Shown here piece by piece: positions 8,304 to 17,271 of a DNA stretch of 64,000 nucleotides (position 1 is its first letter; every line of letters starts with the position of its first letter). The position numbers were made by a program, and so were the translations under genes. The notes under the pieces are model-generated. The model was not told where the DNA came from. It saw only the letters and a list, made by a program, of their open reading frames with translations, and ran no database searches. This DNA comes from WJLY01 sp964562405 (GTDB lineage: Bacteria; Joyebacterota; Joyebacteria; Joyebacterales; Joyebacteraceae): positions 1 to 64,000 of the forward strand of contig CAZLTC010000007.1 in assembly GCA_964562405.1 (NCBI GenBank), read 5' to 3'.

Positions 8304-8923
8304 TCCGTTCTCCCGCGGCACGCGCCGCCCTTCAGATCCTCGAGCACGCTCAGCATCCGTACCACCGGCAGACCCACCACGTTGTAGAAGCACCCGTCGA
8401 CGCGTTCGACGACCGCCGCGCCGCAGTCCTGGATGGCGTAGGAGCCGGCCTTGTCGAGCGGCTCGCCGCACGCCACGTACTCGTCGACCTCGTCGTCGGA
8501 GAGGTCGCGCACGAGCACCCTCGTCATCTCGTGGCCCAGCGCCACCGTTCCATCGCTCGCCCGCGCCACTGCCACGCCGGTCCAGACCTCGTGCCACCGC
8601 CCCCGTATCGTCCTCAGCATGCGGCGGGCGTCGGCGGAGTCCTCGGGCTTCCCCAGGATGCGCCCGTCGATCTCGACGATGGTGTCGGCCGCGAGCACGG
8701 TTCCGCGCTCGTGCCTGGAGACGACGTCGCGGACCTTGGCCCCGGCGAGTCTCCGGACGTGCTCGCGCGGCGACTCACCCGTGACGAGGTTCTCCTCTAC
8801 AATGGGCACGTCGATCACGAACTCGAGCCCAAGCCCGTAGAGTATGCGCCTGCGGCGCGGCGAGCCGGACCCCAGGATGAGCGGGTCCTCCTCAAGGAAC
8901 CGGGCGACGAGCGGGCACTTCAA
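8300..8923 (-). CDS. maf: Maf family nucleotide pyrophosphatase
   Basis: A house-cleaning nucleoside-triphosphate diphosphatase of the Maf/HAM1 type (dTTP/UTP or m7GTP type not resolvable). It is 207 residues, with the signature L-G-S-G-S-P-R-R near residue 18, A-D-T-I-V-E-I-D-G-R-I-L-G-K-P and the later G-S-Y-A-I-Q-D. The start is TTG 8923, which overlaps the dtd stop and is preceded by GGGGGAGG at seven bases. Confidence 0.93.
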   Translation of the reverse strand: MKCPLVARFLEEDPLILGSGSPRRRRILYGLGLEFVIDVPIVEENLVTGESPREHVRRLAGAKVRDVVSRHERGTVLAADTIVEIDGRILGKPEDSADARRMLRTIRGRWHEVWTGVAVARASDGTVALGHEMTRVLVRDLSDDEVDEYVACGEPLDKAGSYAIQDCGAAVVERVDGCFYNVVGLPVVRMLSVLEDLKGGACRGRTE

Positions 8924-9399
8924 GTGGTGGCCTCCCCCGCGGACGGGCCGCGACCTCTCTCACGCGTGTCGAGGACGATGGTCACGGGTCCGTCGTTCTC
9001 GATCGCGACAAGCATGTGCGCGCCGAACGAGCCCGTTGCAACACGCACGCCGCGCTCGCGCGCGAGCGAGACCACGCGCTCGTAGAGCCTCTCTCCCTCG
9101 TCCGGCGGTGCGGCCCCCACGAACGACGGCCGCCTCCCCTTCCGGCAGTCGGCCAGGAGCGTGAACTGGGACACGAGGAGCATCTCCCCGCCCACGTCCT
9201 CGAGCGACAGGTTCATTCTGCCTTCTTCGTCCTCGAAGATGCGCAGCTCGCACAGTTTGGCGGCCATCCACGCCGCGTCGCCCTCGCCGTCGCCCTCGGC
9301 GACGCCTAGCAGGACCGCGAGTCCCCGTCCTGTCTCGCCGATCGCGGCGTCGTCCACCGAGACACGCGCGGAGCGCGCCCTCTGGATGACCGCTCTCAT
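8920..9399 (-). CDS. dtd: D-aminoacyl-tRNA deacylase
   Basis: DTD removes D-amino acids (and glycine) mischarged onto tRNA. It is 159 residues. The active-site segment S-Q-F-T-L-L-A-D-C-R-K-G-R-R-P-S-F is in the middle and N-D-G-P-V-T near the C-terminus (the cross-subunit Gly-Pro motif). ATG 9399 overlaps the rsh stop as ATGA. Confidence 0.96.
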   Translation of the reverse strand: MRAVIQRARSARVSVDDAAIGETGRGLAVLLGVAEGDGEGDAAWMAAKLCELRIFEDEEGRMNLSLEDVGGEMLLVSQFTLLADCRKGRRPSFVGAAPPDEGERLYERVVSLARERGVRVATGSFGAHMLVAIENDGPVTIVLDTRERGRGPSAGEATT

Positions 9400-11546
9400 C
9401 CGGCCGCCTCCCCTCCGGCCGCCGGACGCCCGAGCGACCGCCTGCGCGCGACACTCTTGACGCCCCTAAGCGAGCTTATCGTCTTCATGAGCCTGTTGAG
9501 CCTGTGCAGGTTGCTCACCGACACGACGAACCGCGCCACGACCTGCCCCTCCTCGGTCGTCATCGATGCGCCCGTGACCTCGACGCCCTGATCGACGATG
9601 GCCTTCGACACGTTCGCCAGGAACCCGGGCGTCAGGCTGCCCCTGACAACGAAGCCCGCGGGGAACGTCTGGCCCTCGGTCACGTCCCACTCGACAGTGA
9701 TGCGGTGCGCATCGTCTATCGTCGGCCCGAACGTGTTCGGGCAGCCGACGCGGTGCACCGAGATGCCGCGCCCCCTCGTTATGATGCCGACGATCTGGTC
9801 GCCCGGAACCGGCTGGCAGCATTGGGCAAAGCGCAGCATGAGGTCGCCGACGCCCTCGATGCGAACGCCGGTCTCGTGCTTTCGTACGCGCCTCGTGATG
9901 CGCTCGACTATGCCGCGACCGCGCTGCGCGGGCCGGAGCTTCCGCTCGAGCTCCCTCGGCGCGATGTCGCCGCGACCGACGGCCGCCGCGAGCTGGCCCG
10001 ACCCGTCCAGGCCGAAGCCCTGGGCGATGTCGTCCAGGGAGACGCCCTCCGAAGTGAGTTCGAGCTTGCGTATCTCGCGGTCGATGATGCGGCGGCCCAG
10101 AATGACGCTCTCGTCGTCCGCCCGCGCTCGCAGGTAGTGGCGTATCTTGCTCCGCGCCTTCGATGTCGTCACCGACGAGAGCCAGTCCATGCTCGGGTGT
10201 GCCGAGTCGGACGTCATGATCTCGACGGAGTCTCCGCTCTCGAGCTCGTGCTTGAGCGAGACGAGCCTCCCGTTCACGCGGGCTCCGGCGCACCGCGTGC
10301 CGACGTCGGTGTGAATGGAGTACGCGAAGTCGATTGGCGTGGCGCCCTTTGGAAGCTGCTTGAGGTCGCCCGCGGGCGTGAAGACGAAGATCTCGTCGCG
10401 GTAGAGATCGAACTTGAGGGCCTCGAGGAACTCCCCGGCGTCGGTCAGGTCAATGTTGCCATCGAGGAGCTGCCGCACCCAGGCGAGGCGGAGCCTTAGC
10501 TCCTCGTCGTCGGGCCCGCCCTCCTTGTAGGTCCAGTGCGCGGCGATGCCGACCTCGGCCTCCTCGTTCATCGCGCGCGTTCGGATCTGTATCTCGACCA
10601 TGTGGCCGTGTGGGCCCATGACGGTCGTATGGAGTGACCTGTAGCCGTTGAGCTTGGGCGCGGCGATGTAGTCCTTGATCCTGTCGTGGATCGGCGTGAA
10701 GAGCGTATGGACGATGCCGAGGACGCGGTAGCAGGAACCTACGGTGTCCGTTATGACGCGGATGGCAATGAGGTCGTAGATCTCCTCGAACCTCTTTCCC
10801 CTCTCCGACATCTTGCGATGGATGCTGGCGTGGTGCTTGGCACGCCCGGAGATGGTGGCCGGGACGCCCTCCGCCTCGATCCTCTCTCTGATCGGGCTCG
10901 AGATGTCCTCGATGTAGGCCTCGCGCTCCGCGCGCGTCGTGCGCAGGAGTTCCGCGATCCGCTTTTCCTCGTCCGGCTCGAGCCATTGGAACGCGAGGTC
11001 GTCGAGCTCGCGCTGCACTCTGGCCATGCCGAAGCGGCCCGCGAGCGGCGCGTAGATGTCCCTCGTCTCCCGGGCGATGCGCTCGATGCGCTCGGGAGTT
11101 AGGTGGGATATCGTCCTCATGTTGTGGAGCCTGTCGGCCAGCTTGATGAGGATGACGCGAACGTCCTGCACGACCGAGAGGAGCATCTTGCGGAAGTTCT
11201 CCGCCTGCTCGCGCTCGCGGCTCTCGAACTTGAGCCCCGTGATCTTCGTCACGCCGTCGACGAGTTCCGCGACCTCGTCGCCAAACTCGCGTTTGAGGTC
11301 CGCGACGTCGACGTCGCTCTCCTCTATCACGTCATGCAGGAGACCGCCCGCCACGGTCGCGGAGTCGAGCCTCAGACCCGCGAGGATGGTCGCGACCTCT
11401 TCCGCGTGGGTGTGGTAGGGGTCTCCGGACTCGCGAAGCTGCCCGGCATGCGCGGCGGCCGAGAACGCGTGGGCCCTCCCGACGAGGGAAGCATCGAGGG
11501 CGGGGTCGATCCTCACGAGCTCCGACACGAATTCGTTCTGCTGCAT
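9396..11546 (-). CDS. rsh: RelA/SpoT homologue, (p)ppGpp synthetase/hydrolase
   Basis: A long-form Rsh enzyme of 716 residues controlling the stringent alarmone. An N-terminal HD hydrolase domain has an intact H-D pair (H71-D72 in L-L-H-D-V-I-E-E-S). A synthetase domain follows (Y-D-L-I-A-I-R-V-I, G-Y-R-S-L-H-T-T-V, V-E-I-Q-I-R-T), then a TGS domain (F-V-F-T-P-A-G-D-L-K) and a C-terminal ACT domain. Both catalytic halves look intact, so a bifunctional SpoT-like enzyme is likely. I use ATG 11546, preceded by GGAGAG, rather than a GTG 14 codons upstream. It is the only Rsh in the window. Confidence 0.93.
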   Translation of the reverse strand: MQQNEFVSELVRIDPALDASLVGRAHAFSAAAHAGQLRESGDPYHTHAEEVATILAGLRLDSATVAGGLLHDVIEESDVDVADLKREFGDEVAELVDGVTKITGLKFESREREQAENFRKMLLSVVQDVRVILIKLADRLHNMRTISHLTPERIERIARETRDIYAPLAGRFGMARVQRELDDLAFQWLEPDEEKRIAELLRTTRAEREAYIEDISSPIRERIEAEGVPATISGRAKHHASIHRKMSERGKRFEEIYDLIAIRVITDTVGSCYRVLGIVHTLFTPIHDRIKDYIAAPKLNGYRSLHTTVMGPHGHMVEIQIRTRAMNEEAEVGIAAHWTYKEGGPDDEELRLRLAWVRQLLDGNIDLTDAGEFLEALKFDLYRDEIFVFTPAGDLKQLPKGATPIDFAYSIHTDVGTRCAGARVNGRLVSLKHELESGDSVEIMTSDSAHPSMDWLSSVTTSKARSKIRHYLRARADDESVILGRRIIDREIRKLELTSEGVSLDDIAQGFGLDGSGQLAAAVGRGDIAPRELERKLRPAQRGRGIVERITRRVRKHETGVRIEGVGDLMLRFAQCCQPVPGDQIVGIITRGRGISVHRVGCPNTFGPTIDDAHRITVEWDVTEGQTFPAGFVVRGSLTPGFLANVSKAIVDQGVEVTGASMTTEEGQVVARFVVSVSNLHRLNRLMKTISSLRGVKSVARRRSLGRPAAGGEAAG

Positions 11547-11590
11547 CGGCGCTCTCCGCGGTGGAGCGGCGGGCCCTCGGCCCAGCACTC

Positions 11591-13321
11591 TCAGTAGTAT
11601 TCCGGCTGGACGTCCTTCAGTCGAAGCTGGAGGGTCGTCTCCCCGCGCCAGTGGTTTTCCTCAAGCACGTAGGCGAGCGAGACCATGCCGCCGGCGTCCC
11701 GGAGGTCCGCAAGGGCGTCGGCCATACCGAACCCGATGGCGTCCATCGAGTTGTCTCCCTGGGCGACGGTGAGCTTGAGGTGGTTGTTCCCAACCACCTT
11801 GGCCGCAATGAGCTTCAGGTTCCGGGTCCCGAAGACCGGCTCGCGGTTGCCCGCGCCGAACGGCGCCATCCGCTTCATGTGCTCGATGAGATCGTAGTTG
11901 CACTCGTCGAGGGAGACGACGGCATCGAGCTCCACCTCGGGCACGAGGTCCTCGGGCGTGAGCGTAGAGGAGACCGCACCCTCCACGCAGTCGCGGAACT
12001 CCTCCAGTCGCCCCTCCTCGAGCGACACGCCGGCGGCGTGCCTGTGGCCCCCGAAGCTCTCGAGGTGGCTTCTGCACTGCTGGAGCGCGGCGTGCAGGTC
12101 GAACCCGGGGATGCTCCTGCCCGAGCCCTTGCAGAGTCCATCGTTGATCGAAAGCAGGACGGTCGGACGGTTGTACTCGCGCGCGATGCGGGAGGCGACG
12201 ATGCCGATGACCCCCGCGTGCCACTCGGGCGACCAGAGGACGATGGAGCGCCTGGTGTTGAGGTCGGACGCCTCGTCCAGCATCCTCTTGGCGTCGTCGA
12301 ACACGCCCGTCTCAAGGCTCCGTCGCTTCTTGTTCTCGGCGTCGAGCTTCTTCGCTATCGCGAGCGCCGTGTCCTCGTCGTCGGTGGTCAGGAGCTCGAC
12401 TCCCACGGACGCGTCGCCCAGCCTTCCGGCCGCGTTCAGGCGCGGTCCGAGCGCGAAACCGATGTGAGAGGCGCGCACCTCGGCGGGCTCCACGCCGGCG
12501 ATCCTCATGAGCGCCCTCAAGCCGGGGTTCCCCGTCTCCCGCAGCCGCTCGAGACCGAAAGCGGTCAGGACCCTGTTCTCCGAGGTGAGGGGGACGATAT
12601 CTGCCACCGTGCCCACGGCAACCAGGTCCAGGTTCTCCTCGACCGAGTGCGCGACGTCGGCGACCACGGAGGGGGCGGCGTCGCCGACCTCGCGGGCGAA
12701 CGCTGCCATCACCTTGTAGGCCACGCCGACACCGGCGAGGTGCTTGTAAGGGTATTCGGAGTCCTTGCGCTTCGGGTCGACGACGGCGACGGCCTCGGGC
12801 AGGTCGTCCTGAGGCTCGTGATGGTCGGTGACGATGACGTCTATGCCCGCGTCGCCGGCCAGTCGTATCTCGTCGTGGCCGGTGATGCCGCTGTCCACGG
12901 TGATGATGAGCCTGGCACCCCACTCGGACGCCGCTCCGACACCGGCCTCGGAGAGCCCATAGCCTTCCGTGAGCCTGTTGGGAACATAGAATCCGACCTC
13001 GAGCCCCGCGGCCTCGAGGCACTTCTTCACGAGCACCGTCGAGGTGATGCCGTCGACGTCGTAGTCGCCGCACACGAAGACGCGCTCGTGCCGCTCGACG
13101 GCGGCCAGCAACCTCTCGGTGGAAAGCTCGATGTCGGGAAGGAGCGATGAGTCGAAGAGCATGGAGAGGTCGGGATTCAGGAAGTCGGCCGTCTTGTCGA
13201 CGGTGTCCACCCCATGGCTCACGAGCACCGCTGCGAACGCTCTGGGCACCCTCAGCAGCCTTGAGAGCTCAAGGCTCTGCTCCACGGCGCTGTCGTCCGG
13301 CAGCTTCCACCTTCGCCTCAA
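11591..13321 (-). CDS. recJ: Single-stranded-DNA-specific exonuclease RecJ
   Basis: A 5'-3' ssDNA exonuclease for recombination and mismatch repair. DHH-family motifs run in order: G-D-Y-D-V-D-G (~85-91), V-D-S-G-I (~142), T-D-H-H-E-P (~165), then G-R-L-G-D-A-S and the DHHA1 F-G-G-H motif. The length is 576 residues. The only start compatible with the adjacent RNase P RNA is TTG 13321, placed eight bases after GGAGG; a longer in-frame reading would run into rnpB. A diverged paralogue lies at 52.4-54.0 kb. Confidence 0.93.
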   Translation of the reverse strand: MRRRWKLPDDSAVEQSLELSRLLRVPRAFAAVLVSHGVDTVDKTADFLNPDLSMLFDSSLLPDIELSTERLLAAVERHERVFVCGDYDVDGITSTVLVKKCLEAAGLEVGFYVPNRLTEGYGLSEAGVGAASEWGARLIITVDSGITGHDEIRLAGDAGIDVIVTDHHEPQDDLPEAVAVVDPKRKDSEYPYKHLAGVGVAYKVMAAFAREVGDAAPSVVADVAHSVEENLDLVAVGTVADIVPLTSENRVLTAFGLERLRETGNPGLRALMRIAGVEPAEVRASHIGFALGPRLNAAGRLGDASVGVELLTTDDEDTALAIAKKLDAENKKRRSLETGVFDDAKRMLDEASDLNTRRSIVLWSPEWHAGVIGIVASRIAREYNRPTVLLSINDGLCKGSGRSIPGFDLHAALQQCRSHLESFGGHRHAAGVSLEEGRLEEFRDCVEGAVSSTLTPEDLVPEVELDAVVSLDECNYDLIEHMKRMAPFGAGNREPVFGTRNLKLIAAKVVGNNHLKLTVAQGDNSMDAIGFGMADALADLRDAGGMVSLAYVLEENHWRGETTLQLRLKDVQPEYY

Positions 13322-13400
13322 GAGCTTCACCTCCAGGCCGCCGCGCGCTTGGCGGGCGCCTTCCTGCGTTGCGGAGCGCTCGTGTGGAACGGGTACCTGG

Positions 13401-13780
13401 AAGATCGGAGCGGGTCGTAAGCCGAGTTCTGTCGGAAGCCAGAGGCTTCCGCGACGGCCATTCATCTGGGACGCGAGTTGCCCCGCGCCTCAAGCGACCT
13501 ACCCGAGAGTTATAGCGAAGCGGGCCGCTTCTCCTCTCCTATTTGGTCTCGCTCCGGGTGGGGCTTGCCTAGCTGCCTCCGTCGCCGGGGGCACTGGTGA
13601 GCTCTTACCTCACCTTTTCACCCTTGCCGGGAGCCCGAAGGCCCCTTAGGCGGTCTTCCTCTCTGTGGCGCTTTCCTTGGGATCGCTCCCACTGGGTGTT
13701 ACCCAGCACCCTGCCCTTTGGAGCTCGGACTTTCCTCGGAGGACGAAAGCCCCCCGCGGCCGCCTGACCCACTCCGTCCT
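13401..13780 (-). ncRNA. rnpB: RNase P RNA, bacterial type A
   Basis: The catalytic RNA that removes tRNA 5' leaders. On the minus strand I read the conserved G-A-G-G-A-A-A-G-T-C-C-G block followed by C-A-G-G-G-T-G-C. Near the 3' end are A-A-C-T-C-G and A-G-A-T-G-A-A-T-G-G, with A-G-A-A-C-T-C-G-G-C-T-T-A just before the end. The P1 helix pairs 13766-13776 with 13406-13416 (11 bp, one G-U), which sets ends of about 13401 and 13780. The ~380-nt size is typical. No protein reading frame here is real. Confidence 0.96.
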
Positions 13781-13838
13781 TCTCTTCCAGACACTCCGAA
13801 CCGACCACCGCGCCGTGTCCGCGCGCCTCTCCGCGCGA

Positions 13839-14435
13839 TCAAGAGTCACCTCGGCGTGCGCCGGTCTGCGCGAGCCGGTCCGCCTTGCGGTTCTCCTCCC
13901 TGGGGATCGGCTCGAACGACACGTGGTCGAACCCGCTCAGGATCTGCTCGACCTTCAAGTACTCGTTGAGCAGCTTGCTGTCCTTGACCTTGTAGATGCC
14001 GCGCAGCTGGTTAGCCACCAGCTCGCTGTCCAGGCGTACCCTGACGCGTCTCGCGCCGTACGCTGCCGCCTTGGTGAGCCCGATGCGCACGGCCTCGTAT
14101 TCGGCGACGTTGTTCGTCGTCTTCCCGAGGTACTCGTGAAACTCCTCCACGAGTTCGCCCGACGGGGTCTCGATGGTGCCGCCTGCCCCCGACGGGCCCG
14201 GATTGCCGAGCGAGGCGCCGTCAGTGTGCAGAACGAGCTCGGGGAATGATGACGCTCCAGTGGACTCGGCCTCAAGCCCGAACTCCATGCCGGCACCAAC
14301 GGCGGCGGCGAAGCGCGCGACGCTTTCGAGGAACCGCGTCGCGGACTCGCGTGAGAGCCCCGATCCCTTCGCGGCGGCCTCGAGCGTCGCACCGTCCATC
14401 AGAGCCCTGATGAGCCTCTCCTCGCGCTTACCCAC
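13839..14435 (-). CDS. Ribonuclease HI family protein with an N-terminal helical extension
   Basis: The C-terminal ~130 residues are an RNase H fold with all acidic positions visible: Asp in H-T-D-G-A-S-L-G-N-P-G, Glu in N-N-V-A-E-Y-E-A, Asp in R-L-D-S-E-L-V and Asp in R-K-A-D-R-L-A. It probably hydrolyses RNA in RNA/DNA hybrids. The first ~55 residues (E-E-R-L-I-R-A-L-M-D-G...G-L-S-R-E-S-A-T-R-F) look like a helix-turn-helix and replace the hybrid-binding domain found in other families. GTG 14435 is set by GGAG seven bases upstream and overlaps the previous gene by eight bases. Total 198 residues. Confidence 0.87.
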   Translation of the reverse strand: MGKREERLIRALMDGATLEAAAKGSGLSRESATRFLESVARFAAAVGAGMEFGLEAESTGASSFPELVLHTDGASLGNPGPSGAGGTIETPSGELVEEFHEYLGKTTNNVAEYEAVRIGLTKAAAYGARRVRVRLDSELVANQLRGIYKVKDSKLLNEYLKVEQILSGFDHVSFEPIPREENRKADRLAQTGARRGDS

Positions 14436-15147
14436 CCGCTCTCTCCGGCCGCCAGCACAGGATGCGGCCACAGCTCTGACACTCCATGAGACGGTCGGAC
14501 CGCCTGACCTCGATGAGCATCTGCGGGGGCAGCCGCATCCGGCAGCCAGAGCAGGCCCCGTCGGCGACGCTTGCCATGGCGGAGTCTCCCTTGCTCTCCA
14601 GTATCCGGTCGTACTTGCGCAACACCGTCCTGTCGATCAACATCGCCGCGCGAAGCCGCTCGTCCTTCTTGATGGCGATGGCGTCGTCCCGCTTCGCCAG
14701 ATCCGCCTTGAGGAACGCGATGCGCTCGTCCAGGGTCTCCCGCACCGCGCGCGCCTGCTCCCTCGCCGCCTCGAGTTCGGATGTCACCTGCTCCGCCGTC
14801 TCGAGGCTCCGGAGCACGCCGTCCTCGGCATCCGAGATGTGCGTACGCGCGTGCTCCATCTCGAGCGACAGCGCCGCGTACTCCTCGTTCGTCTTGATCT
14901 GCAACCGCTTCGACTCGAGGTCCTTGAGCTTGGCGCTCAGGTCCTCGAGGTTCCGCTCAAGGTGCTTGCGCTCCTTCGCCGACTCCTCGAGGAGTCCCTC
15001 TCTGGAGGTGATCTCGCAGAGGATCGACTCCTTCTGGCTCTCGAGTTCCTCGATGCTGCCCGGCAGCGACTCGCGTTCGAAGAGAAGTTGACGAAGCTCG
15101 CCGTCGATGACCGAGAGTCGCATCAGAAGCTCGAGCTGTTCGAGCAA
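14428..15147 (-). CDS. Coiled-coil protein with C-terminal C4 zinc ribbon (CT398/CdsZ-like)
   Basis: A 239-residue protein. About residues 10-185 form a long Leu/Glu/Lys-rich coiled coil. A zinc ribbon follows, with C-S-G-C and C-Q-S-C knuckles near residues 198 and 223. The arrangement matches the C4-type zinc-ribbon proteins related to Chlamydia CT398, whose role is not well defined (type III secretion or nucleic-acid contacts have been proposed). Many bacteria place this gene beside yqeY, nif3 or rnh genes, as here. The function is unassigned. Confidence 0.85.
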   Translation of the reverse strand: MLEQLELLMRLSVIDGELRQLLFERESLPGSIEELESQKESILCEITSREGLLEESAKERKHLERNLEDLSAKLKDLESKRLQIKTNEEYAALSLEMEHARTHISDAEDGVLRSLETAEQVTSELEAAREQARAVRETLDERIAFLKADLAKRDDAIAIKKDERLRAAMLIDRTVLRKYDRILESKGDSAMASVADGACSGCRMRLPPQMLIEVRRSDRLMECQSCGRILCWRPERAGG

Positions 15148-15193
15148 GGTGGCCCTCCTTCAGTGGTCGGTCGCGAAGCGCGGCAAGACAGCG

Positions 15194-15221
15194 GAAGGTG
15201 CGCCCGGCCGGGCGCACCTTC
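15194..15221 (-). terminator. Intrinsic terminator-like perfect palindrome after the tRNA pair
   Basis: A 28-bp perfect inverted repeat with 14-bp arms sits 54 bases downstream of tRNA-Val and 47 bases before the next ATG. No long T run follows (CCGCTGTCTTG), so termination may be partial and allow read-through into the zinc-ribbon gene. Confidence 0.55.
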
Positions 15222-15274
15222 GTCAGGCCATCTGGTCGCTCGGCGTAGAGCGATCTCGGACGCGCTCTGGGCCG

Positions 15275-15351
15275 TGGTGGGCGATACTGGACTCGAACCA
15301 GTGACCTCCGGTATGTGAGACCGGCGCTCTAACCAGCTGAGCTAATCGCCC
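15275..15351 (-). tRNA. tRNA-Val (anticodon CAC)
   Basis: A complete cloverleaf of 77 nt including an encoded CCA. The acceptor arm GGGCGAT pairs with ATCGCCC. The anticodon stem CCGGT/ACCGG encloses CTCACAT, giving anticodon CAC. The T loop is TTCGAGT. It lies 16 bases downstream of the CAT tRNA and shares its promoter. Confidence 0.95.
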
Positions 15352-15367
15352 TCTTGATCTTCTGTTG

Positions 15368-15442
15368 TGGTGGGCCCACTCGGATTCGAACCAAGGACCG
15401 ACGGATTATGAGTCCGCTGCTCTACCGCTGAGCTATGGGCCC
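15368..15442 (-). tRNA. tRNA with anticodon CAT (elongator Met or Ile2)
   Basis: A 75-nt cloverleaf with encoded CCA. The acceptor arm GGGCCCA pairs with TGGGCCC, the anticodon stem GCGGA/TCCGT holds CTCATAA, and the T loop is TTCGAAT. It is not the initiator tRNA: the acceptor is fully paired and the anticodon stem lacks three G-C pairs. The choice between elongator Met and lysidine-modified Ile2 cannot be settled by eye. Confidence 0.93.
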
Positions 15443-15452
15443 GGCGCGGAGC

Positions 15453-15482
15453 AGTCTAGCATGCCCGCGTTCGGGGTGTCAA
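15453..15482 (-). promoter_or_regulatory. Sigma-70 promoter for the tRNA pair
   Basis: TTGACA (15482-15477), an 18-base spacer and TAGACT (15458-15453) with TGC before the -10. Transcription would begin a few bases before the CAT tRNA. The elements match the promoter at 51595-51624 almost base for base. Confidence 0.8.
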
Positions 15483-15495
15483 CAAGGGGGCGGCG

Positions 15496-17232
15496 TCAAG
15501 GGAGGTCGATGTATCCCTTGAGCCTGTTGCGCCTCTTGAAGTGCCGGAGCTTGCCTATCGCCTTCTTCTCGATCTGGCGGACGCGCTCGCGAGTGACCCC
15601 GAAGATCGCGCCGACCTCCTCGAGCGTCATCGGGGCCTCGTCCTTGTCGAGCCCGAACCGCAGTCTGATGATCCTCTCCTCCCTGGGATCCAGTTCGGAG
15701 AGCACCTCGTTGATCTCGCTCTGAAGCAGCTTGAACGACGCGTAGTCCGATGGCGAGACGACCTTCGTGTCCTCCACGAAGTCGCCGAGGCTCGAGTCCT
15801 CGTCCTCGCCGATCGGACGGTCGAGCGAGATGGGCTGCTGGGCGGCCTTCAGGATCCCTTTGACCTTGTCCTCTGAGAGGTCCAGCTTGTCGGCGATCTC
15901 GTTCACCGACGGGTCCCTGCCCTCTTCCTGCACGAGCTGCCGCGTCGTGCGCACGACCTTGTTGATCGCCTCTATCATGTGGACCGGCACGCGGATCGTC
16001 CTCGCCTGGTCCGCGATGGCCCTCGTTATCGCCTGGCGTATCCACCACGTCGCGTACGTGGAGAACTTGTAACCGCGGGTGTAGTCGAACTTCTCGACCG
16101 CCCGCATTAGTCCGGTGTTGCCCTCCTGGATGAGATCCAGGAAGTCGAGCCCGCGGTGCGTGTAACGCTTGGCTATCGATATGACGAGCCGCACGTTCGC
16201 CTCGACCATCTCGGTCTTGGCCCGCGAGGCCTCCGCGTCGCCCGTCCTGATGCGCAGGACCGCGTCCCGAAGTTCGTCGCAGCCCATGCCGCACTCGCGC
16301 TCGATGCGGCGGAGCCCCCGCTTCTTGTTGCGAACCTCCTTGGTAAGATCGTCTATCTCTTGCTTGATCACGGACGGCGTCTTGGCCCTCGACGTCGTCT
16401 TCTTCGGTTTCGCGGACTTGGTCCCCTTCTTCGTAAGCTTCGTCTCGGTGCGCACGAGCTTGCGCTTCGTCGCCTCGAGATCGGTCTCGTGCTTGAGTAT
16501 CTCGTCCTCGTGCCGCTCTATCTTGCCCATGAGCTCGCACATCCTGGCGGACATCCGGTTCACCTGCTTGGGCTGGAGAGCGAGTTTTGTCATCTCGGTC
16601 CGCAGCGACTTCTCCCTGCGATCGATGGCCTTCTGCGTGTTCGTAACGTGACGGGGCTTGGTCTTCTTGAGCTTGACGTAGAGATCCCTACGCTCCTCGT
16701 CCAGCTTGATGATCTTGTCGATGCGCCTTGCAGCGCGCCTGCGCTCCTCTTTGCCGGTCGCGCTCTTGCGCTTCCTGTCGACCTTGACGACCCTGTCGAG
16801 CCGGACCTTGTCGGCCTTGAGTTTCTCGGAGATGACGGCCAGTCGCTTCATGGTGGTCAGGCACTCGAAGACGGCCTCGTATGCCATCGTCTCCGCGGCC
16901 TCTATCCTCTTGCAGATCTCGACCTCTCCGGCCCGGTCCAGGAGTTTGACCTGACCCATCTCGCGCAGATACATGCGGACCGGGTCGTCAAACCGGAGCC
17001 TCGGCTGCGCCTTCGCGCGCTTCTTGGCCTCGCGCTTCTTCTTGGTCTCGCGCGTCTTCTGGTCGACGACCTCGATCTTGAGGTCGGCCAGACTGCAGTA
17101 GACGTCGTCGACGATCTCGACGTCGAGCGCCTCACCAAAGAAGGTCCCTAGCTCATCGTAGGTGAGACTTGCCGATTTTCCGTACTTCTTCTTGATGTTC
17201 TCGACGATCTTCGCCGCTGAGCGCTTAGCCAT
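15496..17232 (-). CDS. rpoD: Primary RNA polymerase sigma factor RpoD
   Basis: The housekeeping sigma-70, 578 residues. Region 1.1 is short (1-~70) and region 1.2 begins at D-P-V-R-M-Y-L-R-E-M-G (~83). A long, lysine-rich non-conserved region of roughly 200 residues follows (T-K-K-G-T-K-S-A-K-P-K-K). Regions 2.1-2.4 span ~340-400 (D-L-I-Q-E-G-N-T-G-L-M, Y-K-F-S-T-Y-A-T-W-W-I-R-Q-A), then region 3. Region 4.2 has the -35-binding helix V-T-R-E-R-V-R-Q-I-E near the end. It follows dnaG by 39 bases, as in the classical macromolecular-synthesis operon. The TTGACA/TAxxxT promoters seen here fit its specificity. Confidence 0.97.
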   Translation of the reverse strand: MAKRSAAKIVENIKKKYGKSASLTYDELGTFFGEALDVEIVDDVYCSLADLKIEVVDQKTRETKKKREAKKRAKAQPRLRFDDPVRMYLREMGQVKLLDRAGEVEICKRIEAAETMAYEAVFECLTTMKRLAVISEKLKADKVRLDRVVKVDRKRKSATGKEERRRAARRIDKIIKLDEERRDLYVKLKKTKPRHVTNTQKAIDRREKSLRTEMTKLALQPKQVNRMSARMCELMGKIERHEDEILKHETDLEATKRKLVRTETKLTKKGTKSAKPKKTTSRAKTPSVIKQEIDDLTKEVRNKKRGLRRIERECGMGCDELRDAVLRIRTGDAEASRAKTEMVEANVRLVISIAKRYTHRGLDFLDLIQEGNTGLMRAVEKFDYTRGYKFSTYATWWIRQAITRAIADQARTIRVPVHMIEAINKVVRTTRQLVQEEGRDPSVNEIADKLDLSEDKVKGILKAAQQPISLDRPIGEDEDSSLGDFVEDTKVVSPSDYASFKLLQSEINEVLSELDPREERIIRLRFGLDKDEAPMTLEEVGAIFGVTRERVRQIEKKAIGKLRHFKRRNRLKGYIDLP

Positions 17233-17271
17233 GCGTCGATCATCACCCCCTTGGGAGTTCTGAAAAAGGGA

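Noticed and set aside
13605..13849. Small reading frames in the region 13.4-13.85 kb
   Set aside because: The region is the RNase P RNA; conserved RNA blocks and the P1 helix explain it.
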